The position numbers were made by a program, and so were the translations under genes. Source: Rhabditoides inermis (taxonomy: Eukaryota; Nematoda; Chromadorea; Rhabditida; Rhabditidae). From it: DNA of 64,000 nucleotides. Position 1 is the stretch's first letter. Every line of letters begins with the position of its first letter. Of this stretch, positions 25,301 to 38,191 are shown piece by piece. The notes beneath the pieces were generated by a model. The model had not been told where the DNA came from. It ran no database searches and was given only the letters and a program-made list of their open reading frames with translations. Location: assembly GCA_963966185.1 (NCBI GenBank), contig CAWZYM010000440.1, positions 203,643 through 267,642 on the forward strand, given 5' to 3'.

Positions 25301-28300
25301 GGCGTTTTGACCAGCAGCGAGGTGGCCTAGTGGATAACAACAAAAACTGACAAGCAGTAGGGGTGGGGTGAGGTCGTGGGTTCGATTCCCGTCAACGCAG
25401 TTTTGATTTTTGCAAAATTCAAAACATGTTAAACTATTTTTTCAGAACGATAGATAGTCAAATTATTACGATATGTACATTTATTGGCATTTGCAGTAAA
25501 ATATCAGCACTTGTGGTAGTCAATTACATAGCAGTCAAAGCAGAAGTTTTCCTCGCAGTAGGAACACTTGAGGAAACAGTAGTTGTCGCCAATAAATGTA
25601 CATATCGTAATAATTTGACTATCTATCGTTCTGAAAAAATAGTTTAACATGTTTTGAATTTTGCAAAAATCAAAACTGCGTTGACGGGAATCGAACCCAC
25701 GACCTCACCCCACCCCTACTGCTTGTCAGTTTTTGTTGTTATCCACTAGGCCACCTCGCTGCTGGTCAAAACGCCAAATCTTGGGGTTATCCGAAACGCG
25801 AAATTTCAACGCCGGATTTCCGGCCGGAGAATGCCCGTAGGCAGATTTGGCCGACGCAGTTCTGTTTGGATTTCCGATGGCCATCTTCGGTAACAATACG
25901 GTAGAGATCGGGGCTGGGGGGTAGGTGTCCGCCCCGCGTGAGTGCGGTCGGATAGAAACAGGTTTAACCACCGGAGAGTTTTTCCATCAATCTTGTATGA
26001 CCTGCATACCTCATTTAATCTTCTATGAACAACTGAATCAAACGCCTTTTTAATATCTAGATAAATCGTGTCTACCGGTATTTTTTTATCCAAATGTTCA
26101 ACTAAATATCCTACATATTCAACCATTTGACTTGTTGTGCCTCTACCATCGAGAAAACCATGCTGCTGTGGATTTATTATGTTGTACTTCCACAAATGAC
26201 ATCGAATGTTATAGCATAGCATTCTCTCAAACACCCGGCTTGCGCAACAGGTCAACGTAATAGGTCGATAGTTAGTGCATTGTGTTTTATCACCACTTTT
26301 GAAGACCGGGACAACTATACCCTTACGCCATATTGATGGAATAACACCTTCATGAAAACACTGTGAGAAAATTATCGATAGAGGTTCTGCGATGACAACA
26401 GCGAGGGCTTGTAAAATAATAGAGGGAATCTCATCTGGTCCACAGGATATTTTTCTTTTAGTTCTTTTCAGGTATTCGTAAACACAATGGGGACTGAAAT
26501 CTACGTCTGCTATCGAGTGGGCACCAGGATGGTCTTGTAAATGGAATGGCTCGTTATTATCTCTCGAGAAGACCGAGCCAAAGAACTCATTGAATAGAGT
26601 GGCTCTTTCTCGATCGTCTGAGACTACTCCACCACTACTATCAGTTAGATCCGGAATGAGGTCAACCGGTGCTAACTTCGATTTTACATATTGCCAGTAG
26701 CGCGCAGGAGAGGAACTGTTCAGGATGTGTGCTTCTCGTTCTTGTATTCATTGTTTGAAACTTCGACGATACTCTTTCAGTAAGCACTTATAACGCTCTC
26801 GATCCTGTATGCTACTGGAAGTTTTCTGCCGATGGTGCAACCGTCTCACTCTATTTTGAAGTTTTTCTAGCCATTTTGGGAATTTTGGAGAGTGATCACG
26901 GTTGACTTGTATTTGAGGTATACGGTAGCGTATTGCGTCTTTTATAATGTCACAGAATCGGGAATAACGGGAATTTATATCAGAGTCTGACAACTCAGCT
27001 GACCAATTCACCAAAGAGAGATCTTGTATAATAGCATTGTAGTCACCGTTACGATAGTCATAAACAGCGTGGGCAGTATCACGCGCTCTTTTGCATACCA
27101 ACGTCATTTCTCCTTTCACACAACAATGATCAGAATACGCGATCCCCACTCGCACATTATTGATCAAGGTTCGATCAGTGGAGAGAATTAAATCGAGTAT
27201 GTTCATGCCACGAGTTGGCTCTGTCACTAGTTGATAGAGACCTAGGGAGTTACAATACGAGAGAAAACCTTGTGAGGATGCAGCACTTGCGCATTGAGAA
27301 TGCCACCGTATACCAGGGAAATTCAAATCACCAACGATAAGAAGCGTGCAATCAACGTTTAGATCCTTCACAAACTGGGAGAAGAGCGGAGTAAATTGCG
27401 GATCCGATCCTGGAGGTCTATACAACCCAATCAGAACAAACTCAGATCCACCACATGAAATCCGGACAGCGACACAATCAAAAGAGCATCAGCTGTGGAC
27501 TGCAAGCAGTGTGTTTTGAACGCGCGCAGAAATGCAAACGAGTACTCCTCCACCACCAATGCAAACGAGTACTCCTCCACCAATAATAAATTCCATGTTG
27601 TGCAGTGCCTAGCATTTGACAAAATCAATTGCTTTTTTCAGTATTGTCAGACATCAACGTCACAAACAAATAAGTGCCATATGCAATAGAGAAAGTGAAA
27701 GTGTGATAAGAAAGAGATGGTGAACAACCCAGTTTCGGCTCCTACCACTTGACTGGATTGTTCGGACAGTCTCATACGAGGCGGAGCACTCATCAGAGAT
27801 GACCACGCATGAGAGGTTAACACAAACACATAAAACAAGGACAACAACAAACATATACTAGTTAGTAAAGATCATAAAACAATTATCAAAATAACAAAGA
27901 ACTCATATGGAAGAGCCGTTGTGAGAGAAGAAGCGCGGGGAAGAGTAGATACTTGCGGCAAACGGTGCGAAAATAGTACGGGGCGCATACAATGCGCGAC
28001 TGTGGGTCAGCGGGTAATGAGTGAGAGATAAGAGAGAGTCATGGTAGCAGACAGTTCTAGTTTGGCGCGCTATAATTGATAGAATTACTTGATTAGTGAT
28101 AGAACATCAGACACACTATGAATGTTATGTTTCACCATCATTGATTTATTTCGCATAACTAACTTACAGAATTCTAATTTCACTTTACGCTGCGGATACT
28201 CATTTTTAAGAAAGTTGCACACTAACTGTTTGCATCTAACCTTAAAGGAAGCTGTTTCTGTGCATGTTCTGAATATGCGTGTGAGTTCACCATTCATTGT

Positions 28301-31300
28301 GTTCCAACCCACTGACATCTTTATATTAGAATTGTAATTCGGATATCTGACTACTTCGAAACTGTAATCGTCTGTTTTGTTATATAATTCCACTGAGAAT
28401 TGGTTATAGGCCTTTGAAATATTCAAATCCAAGAATATTGCATTATTTGGTCCAATGTTCGTTTGTTCTAGTGTGAGGGAACTATGGTATACACTGTCAA
28501 CTGTTCTCTGCAAAGCATCATTTGAAGGATTATGGACAATTAAGAGATCATCCATATACCTATATGCTTTGAAACCACATTTGAAAACATTTTCATTTGC
28601 TTTAACGTATTCGAATTCCATGAAAGAAAGGGTTAAGTCTGCCAACGATGGAGACGCATTGTTTCCCTGAGGGATACCAGATGTCTGTTTGAAAAGTTTA
28701 TCTCCATAAATTGCAAAGCTGTTGTGAAGAATGTATTGAATCATGAATTTTACATCTACCGGTGTATATTTATTTCTATTTGCATTATTCTCATCGTTTG
28801 AATAATATGCCTTTTTACAACCGGAAACAATGTACTTTTTTCCGCTATTGTTGAAGCATAAGTCTACAAGTTTGAACATATTCTGCATGACAACTCCATG
28901 GGGAAGATTTGTGAACAGACTAGCAAAATCAGCACAATAGAGGTCCTTATTTTGTTTGTTTGTGATAGTTTTGATGGAATTGATTGCCTCTTGACTGTTT
29001 TTGATTGACCAATATATTTCGGTATTGTTACGCTGTCTGATCAATTTGCAATAATTAGAAAAATGTGATTTGAGATGGGATAGTATCAACTGCAATTCTA
29101 ATGAAATTGGTTTGAGACTACTATTAAAAGCTCCAGTGATAAATCGAAATTTTACTGGGCTTTTATGCATTTTTGGGATGGCATAAATTCTAGGCAATGT
29201 TTTATTTTCAGCCTTAATTGTATTAACGGATTTGGTTTCAGAAATATGTCTAACGAGGAGTGTCGTTAGAGCCACACCCTCGGATCCGAACCAAATTGAT
29301 AGGATATCTTAGTTAGGACCCCAGACATCGATTTCTGGTGTTACTTTTTCCTACGCGCCATATACGTTTTCACTACGAAAACGTACAGGGCTGGGTTTTG
29401 GCTACCTCATTCCACCTCTGGCGGTAAAAGACCGAGCCGTTGTGGCTTAGTGGTTAGCGCATCAGTCTGTCAGACCAGAGGCTGAGGTTCAAGCCCGCGC
29501 ACACGATTATTGTTCTGCCAGCAGTTCCTGGACTTGCGTTTCTTGTTGATGGAAAAACACAGATTACAAATGTTCACGCTTTGTTATAACTGTTTTCAAA
29601 CTAAACGTTTCAGCCAAAACAATATCTCAAGTGTAAAAAAAAACACAATATAGTTGAACGACATTGGACAAAAATGTTTTGAAAAAAGGAAAAGAAGAAC
29701 GTAATCGTAGTTACAAACAGATCGAAGCACTTCGCAACAAAACAACTTCAAGTCCAAGTCCAGAAACTGCTGGCAAAACAAAAATCGTGTGCGCGGACTC
29801 GAACCCCAGCCTCTGTTCTGACAGACAGATGCGCTAACCACTAGGCCACAACGGCTCGGTCTTTGACCGCCAGAGGTGGAATGAGGTAGCCAAAAAACCA
29901 GCCCTGTACGTTTTCGTACTGAAAAAGTATATGGCGCGTAGGAAAAAGTAACACCAGAAATCGATGTCTGGGGTCCTAACTAAGATATCTTATCATTTTG
30001 GTTCGGATCCGCGAGTGTGGCTCTAACGAAACTCCTTGTAAGCACAATGTTGTCGATTGACTCTTTTTCATACAAAGAATACGTCTTATTATTACTGTGC
30101 ACCACATTGTTTATGGCATCGTAACCTAGTTCTTTATTCATGATTTGAATGTAAAGTTTGTTACATGTCAGCGCGAAGTTTCCTTCTGCCTTATCTACTG
30201 GTGTTATGACAAAGTGTCTCTGTAGCTGAGACAAGGTTTCTTTAGAATAGTTTATGTACTCAAAATCAAACTTTTCATATAATGTCAAATGTGAATGTGG
30301 ACAGAGCAGGAAGTCAATGCATCCCCCCTAATGACTATAAATCTACATCATCGACAATATGTTCTTACCTCGATTCCGCTTATCCGATTCGAGTGGATGT
30401 TGCACTTCTCGAAGTAGCCCATGCCGTATCTGCAAAAGCGACAGTCAACTGTGAGTGAGAGAGAGGAGAGAGAGAGGGAGGGGGAGAGAGAGACGGGGAG
30501 AAAGACTAACTCGAATGTGAACACTCCCACGTCCCTGCCGTGGTGAATGTGGCAGCGACGGAAAAACGGGTTCGCGTGGTTCTTCACCCAACTGAAACAC
30601 ATACACACATCTTCCCTGAATACCAAACTGAATAAAACTCAGTCCAACACCGATCAATAAACCAATAGATAAATCAATACCAATCTATAATGAGCGACTC
30701 ACACTCCGGCGAGGTTGTTGCGGGCGATCTCGCACTCCTCGAACAGACCCTGTGCCCCGTCCGTGATGTACACACCCACGTTCTCGCAGTCGCAGATCGA
30801 ACAGTGGCAAATCTGCAACAAGGAGGGGGTGGGGGACACACACAGTCAACTCGATCCCATTAAGAACACTATAGCACAACACCTTTCATAATTTGTGCGC
30901 CATTTTGGATGACTATAAAATGAGAAGAACTAGGAATGAGACGAGGACGCGGCGTACCTTTGGATTGGCGGCCTGTCGCTTGACGCAGACGGCGGCGCCG
31001 ACGCTGCTCGTGCTGTTGATGAGACAGCGGTCGATCGTCGGCTGCGTGTCGTCCGTCACCTGCGAGAGACGCCAATCAAGGCACAGCAGCTATCAGACTC
31101 TTCAATCAAACATCCAACTTCTCCAAATACTGTAAACTACATGCGAGATTCCGAGAAGATACACAAACAAAACAAACAAACGCACAGCCCGTACCTGGAG
31201 AGCGTAGTGCTGCTGGTGCTGCTGCGTCGTGTTCTTGTCAGGGTTGAACCTGCAAGAAGAAGAAGATCAGACAAGTCGATTACACCACTTATCACTTATC

Positions 31301-31509
31301 AGTAATCAATTTTAAATTTAATACTTTATTTGACGACCAAGGTCATTTCACATACAATTCATGATTCAAGAACTGTATGTTTCAACACAAACATGTCTAA
31401 GATGTTCACTACAATGCGCCAATCTTCGTAGGTTTTCTAACTCATAACAGGATAATAAACACGCTAAAGCGCGAGTAAAGAAAGCGCGAGTAAGAGTGAG
31501 AGAGTGGAT

Positions 31510-31555
<46 letters not shown>

Positions 31556-33285
31556 AGGCGTACCTGATGCTCAAGTGTCCGATGTAGGCGCTGCCGCTGC
31601 CCTCCACCAGTGAGAGGGTCGTGTCCGTCGCCTGCTCGATGATCACCTTCCGAGCCACCGCAAACTGCTGCGAGCCGCGGCCTGACAAACGCAACATCAA
31701 ACATTGGGCATCCATGATCCTGAGTTTTGCATCGTTCCCGCTATATTTATGCTATTTCAAAGAAGGATCTGCATTACACCACCTAAACCAGCACTATTCC
31801 AATAGTTTCTCTGAAGCATACATGACATGGTACACGTGCACAGTCCCTCTATAACCATCCCCCAGTCGGATGGCTAGTCTGCGCGCACTGACCCATAATC
31901 CTCCCTCTGCACTCGCATCCAACCATTTATCGCCCTGTCTAGACATGAGAGCGCACTAACCATGCCGCCGCGAGTGACACCTCCCCCCCTCTCTCTCAGT
32001 GCCAGGTACGCCGCGCGTCACGCGCGCACTCGCATCTCGCGCATTCACACTCGCCAGTCTCAAATATCCACCATCCCTCTCCCCTCTCTCTACTCCGAAC
32101 AATGCCATGCCGACCGTCTCTCCTCCCTCCTTCCCGCACACAATCAACCATGCATAGCGCGTGCGGCTTGCCAACTCCTCTCCTCTCCTCCCCGCGCCTC
32201 TCCAACCCACTTTCTTTTCCTCTTCCCGACTTCCCCCAGTGGGAACAAGACGCGTGACCCGGAGACCCGGAGATATCGACACCGAGACACTGATCCATAA
32301 ATCCCTAGATCCCATCTCTCTCTTTCGAAAAACCGGTTCCGGTTAACCGGTTAACCGATTTTGAAACGGTTTTCGGTTAACCGGTTAACCGAACCGTGAC
32401 TTCGAAAAACCGGTTCCGGTTAACCGGTTTTAACCGGTTTTCGGTTATCGAAACCGTCACTGAAGGTGTGAGATCATCAAAGATAGCGCAAAATTCATTC
32501 TTATTCGTCAGTTACCGCCATTGTTACATCACAAAACTCGATAAATTTGACAATACGAGCGTCGAACTTAGCCTAGACAGTCAGCTACAGGGAATTCGGT
32601 TAACCGAACGATTCGGTTAACCGGTTCGGTTAACCGAAAACCGGTTTCTGTCACGGTTTTTCGGTTCGGTTGACCGGTTAACCGAAATCAAAACGGTTTC
32701 CGGTTAACCGGTCAACCGAACCGGTTAAATAATCGAAAACCGGAAAAATAACCGAAATGACGGTTAACCGGGCCATCTCTACTCGTGCCTGATTGGGAGA
32801 ATAGTGCACAACGGTCCCTCTCTCTCCTTCTTCTTACCCCCAACAATCCAGAACCGCTCGTCGGTTGGCAAAAGAAGCTACGCCCCAACGACTTGCGCAA
32901 CGGCCTATAGCCCATTGCCCAGAGACACGCATAACATTACACTACCTATACCACACACACACTATGATTCACTTCACCCATACATTAAGTATATGTAATG
33001 TTAAACATTGCCCCTAATCTGATCCAGTTTTTGTAGCGTTTTGACAACCTCACATCCATTCATTTCATCACCAAATGCAACACCAACCAGCCAGATCGCC
33101 ATAATCCACTCACTAATCCTTGTAATATCCTAGCCCACCATCCATGCTAATGCTCGATAATTGCACGCCTCTGTTTCTCTCCAATCTTCTCCATCTAATC
33201 GTTTGTCTATAACCGCCGGCCGGTCGCGCGCCGTTCTAATCAGCTGTTCACGAAAAGTCGACGCCGCAGAGTGACGCAACGAGAT

Positions 33286-33324
<39 letters not shown>

Positions 33325-36300
33325 GGGGAGGGAGAGAGAGAGCCTAACAAACACACCTATACACGAAAAATCAACAAACAAGCAAACAAAGTTTGAATGT
33401 GTCAATCGATAAATCAATAACTGGTAACTGACTGGCTCCGATGAGCTGCACGGCGCTGTCGATGGAGATGGGATCGGGGAAGTAGTGTCCAGTGTGGAGG
33501 AAGATGAGCTTCTCCCGGTCGGGACGCGCCTCCACGAAGCGCAGAGCCAGGTCGATCCGGTCAAAGTGAACCTGCACCAACAACAGTTACTCTCAGTGCC
33601 GCACAGAATGATTGACATTTGTGGTAGCTCGAATTGAATATAAACAAAAAACATCAATACGTGCCTGTCCGTTTTTTCACTAAAATGCTTCCACGACGCA
33701 AATATTGGAATGAAATCATCAATTATAACAAGAATGAACAACATTTTACATACGAGCTTGAATACAACAAGAGAGAGGGACCGACCATCTTCCTGCCCTT
33801 CTGTCCCTCGTACAGGGCGCCTCTTCGGGGACGCACGTGAACACCGTCCTTCTGAAACACACAGACAGTCAGCTCCCCCCTCTCTCTTCCTTCTCTCTTC
33901 CTTCTCTCTCCCTCTCTCCCTCTCTCTCGCTCTCTCACTGTCTCCTCCATCCTTCACGGATCTTACTCAAAACACGGAACATGAGAAAAAAATCTGTCAA
34001 TTATATGAACGATGAGCAAACAACACGAGATATCTTTGAAATAGTCTCGATGGGATACGCACCAGCTGGCGGAAGCTCTCCTTCCACGGGTTCTGGTCGT
34101 GCCGCCATTTGCTCGGCTCGCGCATCTCTGCAACACACATGCTACACACAACCAACCGAATCGCAAACAGAAAGATACAATACACAAATACAATAAGTAA
34201 TACGAGGATAACGTGAATAGACGACAGAGACACAATGAGACGAGTTGCACTCACCGAATTTTCCAAAGCTGGGATGGAACACTGGCAGAGTGTACTCGAA
34301 AGCACCCTGGTACAGCGTTTTCCTGCAAACCATATGCAATCAGTAAACACATATTAACAATCAAAAGACAAATAGAAACCTAATCAATCCATCGAATCCA
34401 CCCACCAGAGGTTGTTGTCGTTGGCTATCCGGAAGAAGCGCTTGTTGACGCCCGAGATTTGCATCAAGTCGCCCTCGTAGAGATACGAGAGGATCTGCAA
34501 ACACAACGAATGAAAATGAATGAAACCTAATTAAAAAACACACCAAAAAGTGCATCTAATAAATAAATAAATAAACTTTTCTACAATCCACTTGAACTAC
34601 GGAAAAAAGTACATTCGCAATTTCTCGCAGAAGCAAACAAATAAAAAAAACAATAATCAAGTAACAAATAAAAAACAATAATCAACCGAAATCCGTGTTA
34701 TTGGGACTCGCAGTAGGTGTTGCATTACTGTATTTTACCGTAACCTTGCCGTAATTTACATAATTGTAATGTGCTATTTGATTCGAGATAAATATTCTGA
34801 TTCTGATTCTGAATCAAGTAAACAATGAGGGTTTTTCAAAGTAGATAGAAGATCAGTTAGTAGAACATAATAGCTACATAGATACGTAACGGAATCCTGT
34901 TTCGACCCTTTAACCTGCAGACAGGCTAACAGGTAGAATTATTTGAAGACTAGTTGACTACTAAAAGTACTATCTGATAGCGACCACTGCGGGGGGTCTA
35001 CTGCCTGCTGAGGCATCATCAGTGCAGGACCGCAGTGGTGAACATAAAAGCGAGACTGTAAAATTACATGTAATAGGGAAGACCTGAAACATAGAGATGT
35101 ATGAGAAATTAGGAAGAAAACAAACAAACTGGTAAGTATTCTGCACCTTGAGTACAATCTCCTCGGCCAGTTCATCGAAGGGACACGCGCCATCGGAAGG
35201 AGGGGCGAGGTGGCCCGTAGAGTGGATGCAACTGCACAACACACTTTATTCGCCTGTTGTTTGAATGTTTGTTTCTGTTCATTTATCTATAAACACGGTC
35301 AAATCTACATTTCTGCATCATCCTATCCCTTCTTACTTCACCCATTCCGATTAGCCTTTCCAAATACACACCAGATACGCGACCATCCATCACTTCTCCC
35401 AACCCCCCCCCCCCTCTCTCTCTCTCTCCCACGGACAAAACACGACCTAAAACAGTGCTAGCAACCACCCGCCAAGTCCAAAAAAGCAACGGAATTGTCC
35501 GAACTATGGAATGGTCAAAGAACCGCGGCGACTAAACTACACGCAGTATATAAAAACACACACACACACACACAATAATTCGCACCTTTTCCTCGCTTCT
35601 CCGGGCAACTCGGGCTTGAATCGCTTACACGTGGGTTGCAAGAGGGGCTGCTGGAAATAGACGAATGAGAACAGTCACATGCATATTTGTAGCTTACAAA
35701 ATGTGAAAATCAATCAATCATTCCATGCGTTTTCCAATACACAATTAGATAAATAAACCTATTTTGAATTTCGTGCCCTGATCCCTGACCCCCTGTGTTC
35801 TGCCCGCTTTCCCAGTTGCTCATTTCCACATCCACACATACACTATCTGACCCGCAAACGAGAGCGCACGCGCGCTCCCGTCTCTTCGTTCCTAGTACAA
35901 CCAACAACCATCATCATCATAATCATCTCCATCAAACCACACGACACACGCACATCCACCAAGGTCAACCCCCGCATGCATACCACCCCCACTCTCCCAC
36001 CCATATACTCCATCCCGGAACCAACCCACATCCTCAACTCTCTCTTTATCTCTCCACTCTCGCAGATCCAGTCTGGAGTTACTGGTATCCGTGTCTGTCT
36101 GTCTGTCTGCCCTCTATGGCGAGTGTGACCAGTAGACAGCACTCAGAGACCCCACCTAGTGTCGCTAGCCCCGCGGCGGCCACCGAAACAGGAATAGCAT
36201 CGATCCCTGGAGAGAGCGCGACGCGGGATCGATCCCCCGCCCACTCACTCACTCCAACACAATCACACATACACTGATCACTGACCACATCATTCATCCC

Positions 36301-37350
36301 AACAAATCATCCTGACATCCATTTACTCATCAGTCAATAATGAAAAAAATCAATGCGTAGCGCACCTCGTCGGCGGTGGCGGCCATGCTGCTGGTGCAGC
36401 AGCCCTCCTCGTCCTTCTGCTGCAGACTGCGCCGTCTCCGCAGCACATACTTGCGCAGGTTCTGCGGCTGCGGCGCGCCTGCAACACACACCACATCACA
36501 CCCGCCACCAATCACCTCATCACAACATTTCCCACATTTCTCGCCTCACTTGTCTCCCTGAGTCAAATGATCCCTACCCTACAGCATACAAGGGGTAATA
36601 GAGATGGGTACGTAGCCTGCGTACCCTGTAGTATGAATCCGGCGCCAGCGGGCCCTGGCTGGTCGTCGTGGGTGGTGGGTGTGGCGGCCCGGCCGAACTC
36701 GTCCCCGGCCACGCTCTCCGCCATCGACGACGGCTCAGACACCAACGCGTTCGACGACGCGCGACGACGAAGGACTGACACGAGTGCTCATCAATCAATT
36801 AATCAATCAATAGTTTTCAGGCATCACGTGAACTGATAGGTACACTCACAATCAGTCAGTACAAACAGCCCACTCCTCCCAACGACATGCAAAACGCAAA
36901 TAAAAATGCAGAACAACAACAGCAACACGGAGAAAGCAATCAGACAGAGTGTGAAACGCAATACTAATCCTCTCTCTCCTCTCTCCATCACTCTCCGTGT
37001 GCAAAAGACGTTTGCATTTGGCTCTCTCCCTCTACTCTCTCTCCATTCGCATTCCTCTCTCACAGGTGCGCACAAACACACCACCACACGCACGCGCTCC
37101 CCTCACTTGGACAACAACGAACACGGACAGAAATAGACATAGAACATCTCCCTTACAAACACCTCCCTTTCACTAGTGCAAAATAGCCGGCGCACACGGA
37201 CGGTCGACACACTCCATCGCCATTCGCCATCCTTCCATCTCCATTCCACCAATAAATAACACATGTGAGTAGAGCCGGCTGGCTATGCGCCACCCTAATG
37301 ACGAGCGCCAAAAATCAATCGACTCCCGGCTCCTGCGCCTTGCTCCCTCC

Positions 37351-37391
<41 letters not shown>

Positions 37392-37736
37392 CACGCCTCC
37401 GGATGGGCAAAACACAAGAGGCGATTAGAACACATGGTTAGAACACAACGTCTACTTGCATTCAGTGTGAGCGAACAGTGAGTCGATTTACGACCGCCAT
37501 TCCAGCAAGGCAGCAATCCAGAAAAGCCGGACCGCGTACAGTCATTCCGGCATGGGAGAAGACAAAAAGACACTCCATCCCCCGAGGCGACGCAACATTC
37601 CGCACCAGACTGAGTCATGATGATCAATAATTCACAAATTCAAGACATCAGTAGTGTGAAACGGTGCAAAGAAGATGGGGCGATGGCAGCATAACACGCA
37701 CCAGCCACGCCGAGAGTGGGTCAGCCGAGACAGCCG

Positions 37737-37782
<46 letters not shown>

Positions 37783-38115
37783 GCGGTCGAATCGGCTCGG
37801 GTCTAGGCGTAGGCGTTGGGGAGATGCGTGCAGGCAGATAGGGATCAATCGATCCTCAATCTACCAGCCGCGAGACTCGCAGTAGATCGATGGGATGGGA
37901 TGGGATGGCTGCTGGGAGGGGGACAGTGAGAGGCGCGGCGCGCGCGAGACAACGGCCTTGACTAGAGGCGACGGGAAGAGTGCGCGCGCGAGTGAGTAGT
38001 CGAGAGGAGAGGCGGCGAGACAGCGCGCTGACACACGAGAGCGCAGACCGAGAGACGCTCACAAAGCAACTCACTCTGTACAGGAGACAGACACCGCTCG
38101 CATACCTTGGGGTCA

Positions 38116-38191
<76 letters not shown>

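Larger units (their letters stand above)
25138..25938. mobile_element. Foldback element 1 with tRNA-like sequences in both arms, TGA TSD
   Basis: An 801-bp insert lies between TGA at 25135-25137 and 25939-25941. Arms of about 350 bp (25138-25488 and about 25589-25938) are almost perfect inverted copies beginning CGCGGGGCGGACACCTACCC. The unique centre is only about 100 bp. Each arm holds a tRNA-like segment pointing inward. It sits in the LINE RT between the [14 protein letters not shown] and [10 protein letters not shown] blocks; removal with one TGA restores the frame. No transposase is encoded. A 3-bp TSD is compatible with PIF/Harbinger- or CACTA-like mobilisation, but the termini match neither clearly. 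Confidence 0.88.
23905..27690 (-). mobile_element. CR1/Jockey-like LINE, nearly full ORF2, split by a foldback element
   Basis: Minus-strand order: APE endonuclease (27480-26750: [40 protein letters not shown]), a linker, RT (about 26510-25942 and 25137-24500: [47 protein letters not shown]), a C-terminal region to a stop at 24168, then about 240 bp of 3'UTR ending in (ATT)n near 23925-23940. Defects: a frame change near 27480-27520 with loss of the N-terminal endonuclease, one TGA at 26748-26750, and the foldback at 25138-25938. It is the same family as 1-963, and lies in FBXO11 intron 17, sense to the gene. Confidence 0.9.
29257..30021. mobile_element. Foldback element 2 with tRNA-like sequences in both arms, 8-bp TSD
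   Basis: The octamer TCTAACGA lies at 29249-29256 and 30022-30029. The insert is 765 bp with inverted arms of about 270 bp (GCCACAC...CGGATCCGAACC at both ends). The left end carries an extra 14 bp containing the octamer inverted. Each arm contains a tRNA-like segment pointing inward. Removing the insert and one octamer rejoins the Penelope-like frame without a shift. An 8-bp TSD fits hAT-type integration. No transposase is encoded. Arm sequences differ from foldback 1 except for the shared tRNA-like design. Confidence 0.88.
28085..30330 (-). mobile_element. Penelope-like retroelement, split by foldback element 2
   Basis: The minus-strand N-terminal piece (about 30330-30030) has [20 protein letters not shown], the conserved DKA block of Penelope-like RTs. 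The main piece (29248-28085) has [51 protein letters not shown] and [10 protein letters not shown], then a C-terminal region with stop at 28085. No GIY-YIG endonuclease was seen at either end, so the copy is truncated or belongs to an endonuclease-lacking type. Its 5' limit lies about 40 bp from the FBXO11 exon 17 donor. The 3' limit below 28085 is unknown; 27700-28084 holds no feature I can name. Confidence 0.85.

Noticed and set aside
25316..25760. Functional tRNA genes
   Set aside because: Acceptor stems pair at only about four of seven positions and anticodon arms are poor; better described as tRNA-derived Pol III promoter sequence.
27708..27800. Hammerhead-ribozyme-like text on minus (CTGATGAG ... 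GGAGCC GAAAC), tempting because Penelope-like elements carry hammerheads
   Set aside because: A stem II (GCTCC/GGAGC) can form, but no convincing stem I, stem III or NUH cleavage site was found in either permuted layout.
34939..35244. Alternative minus frame over FBXO11 exon 6
   Set aside because: The conserved F-box reading ([10 protein letters not shown]) is in another frame that joins both neighbours in phase.
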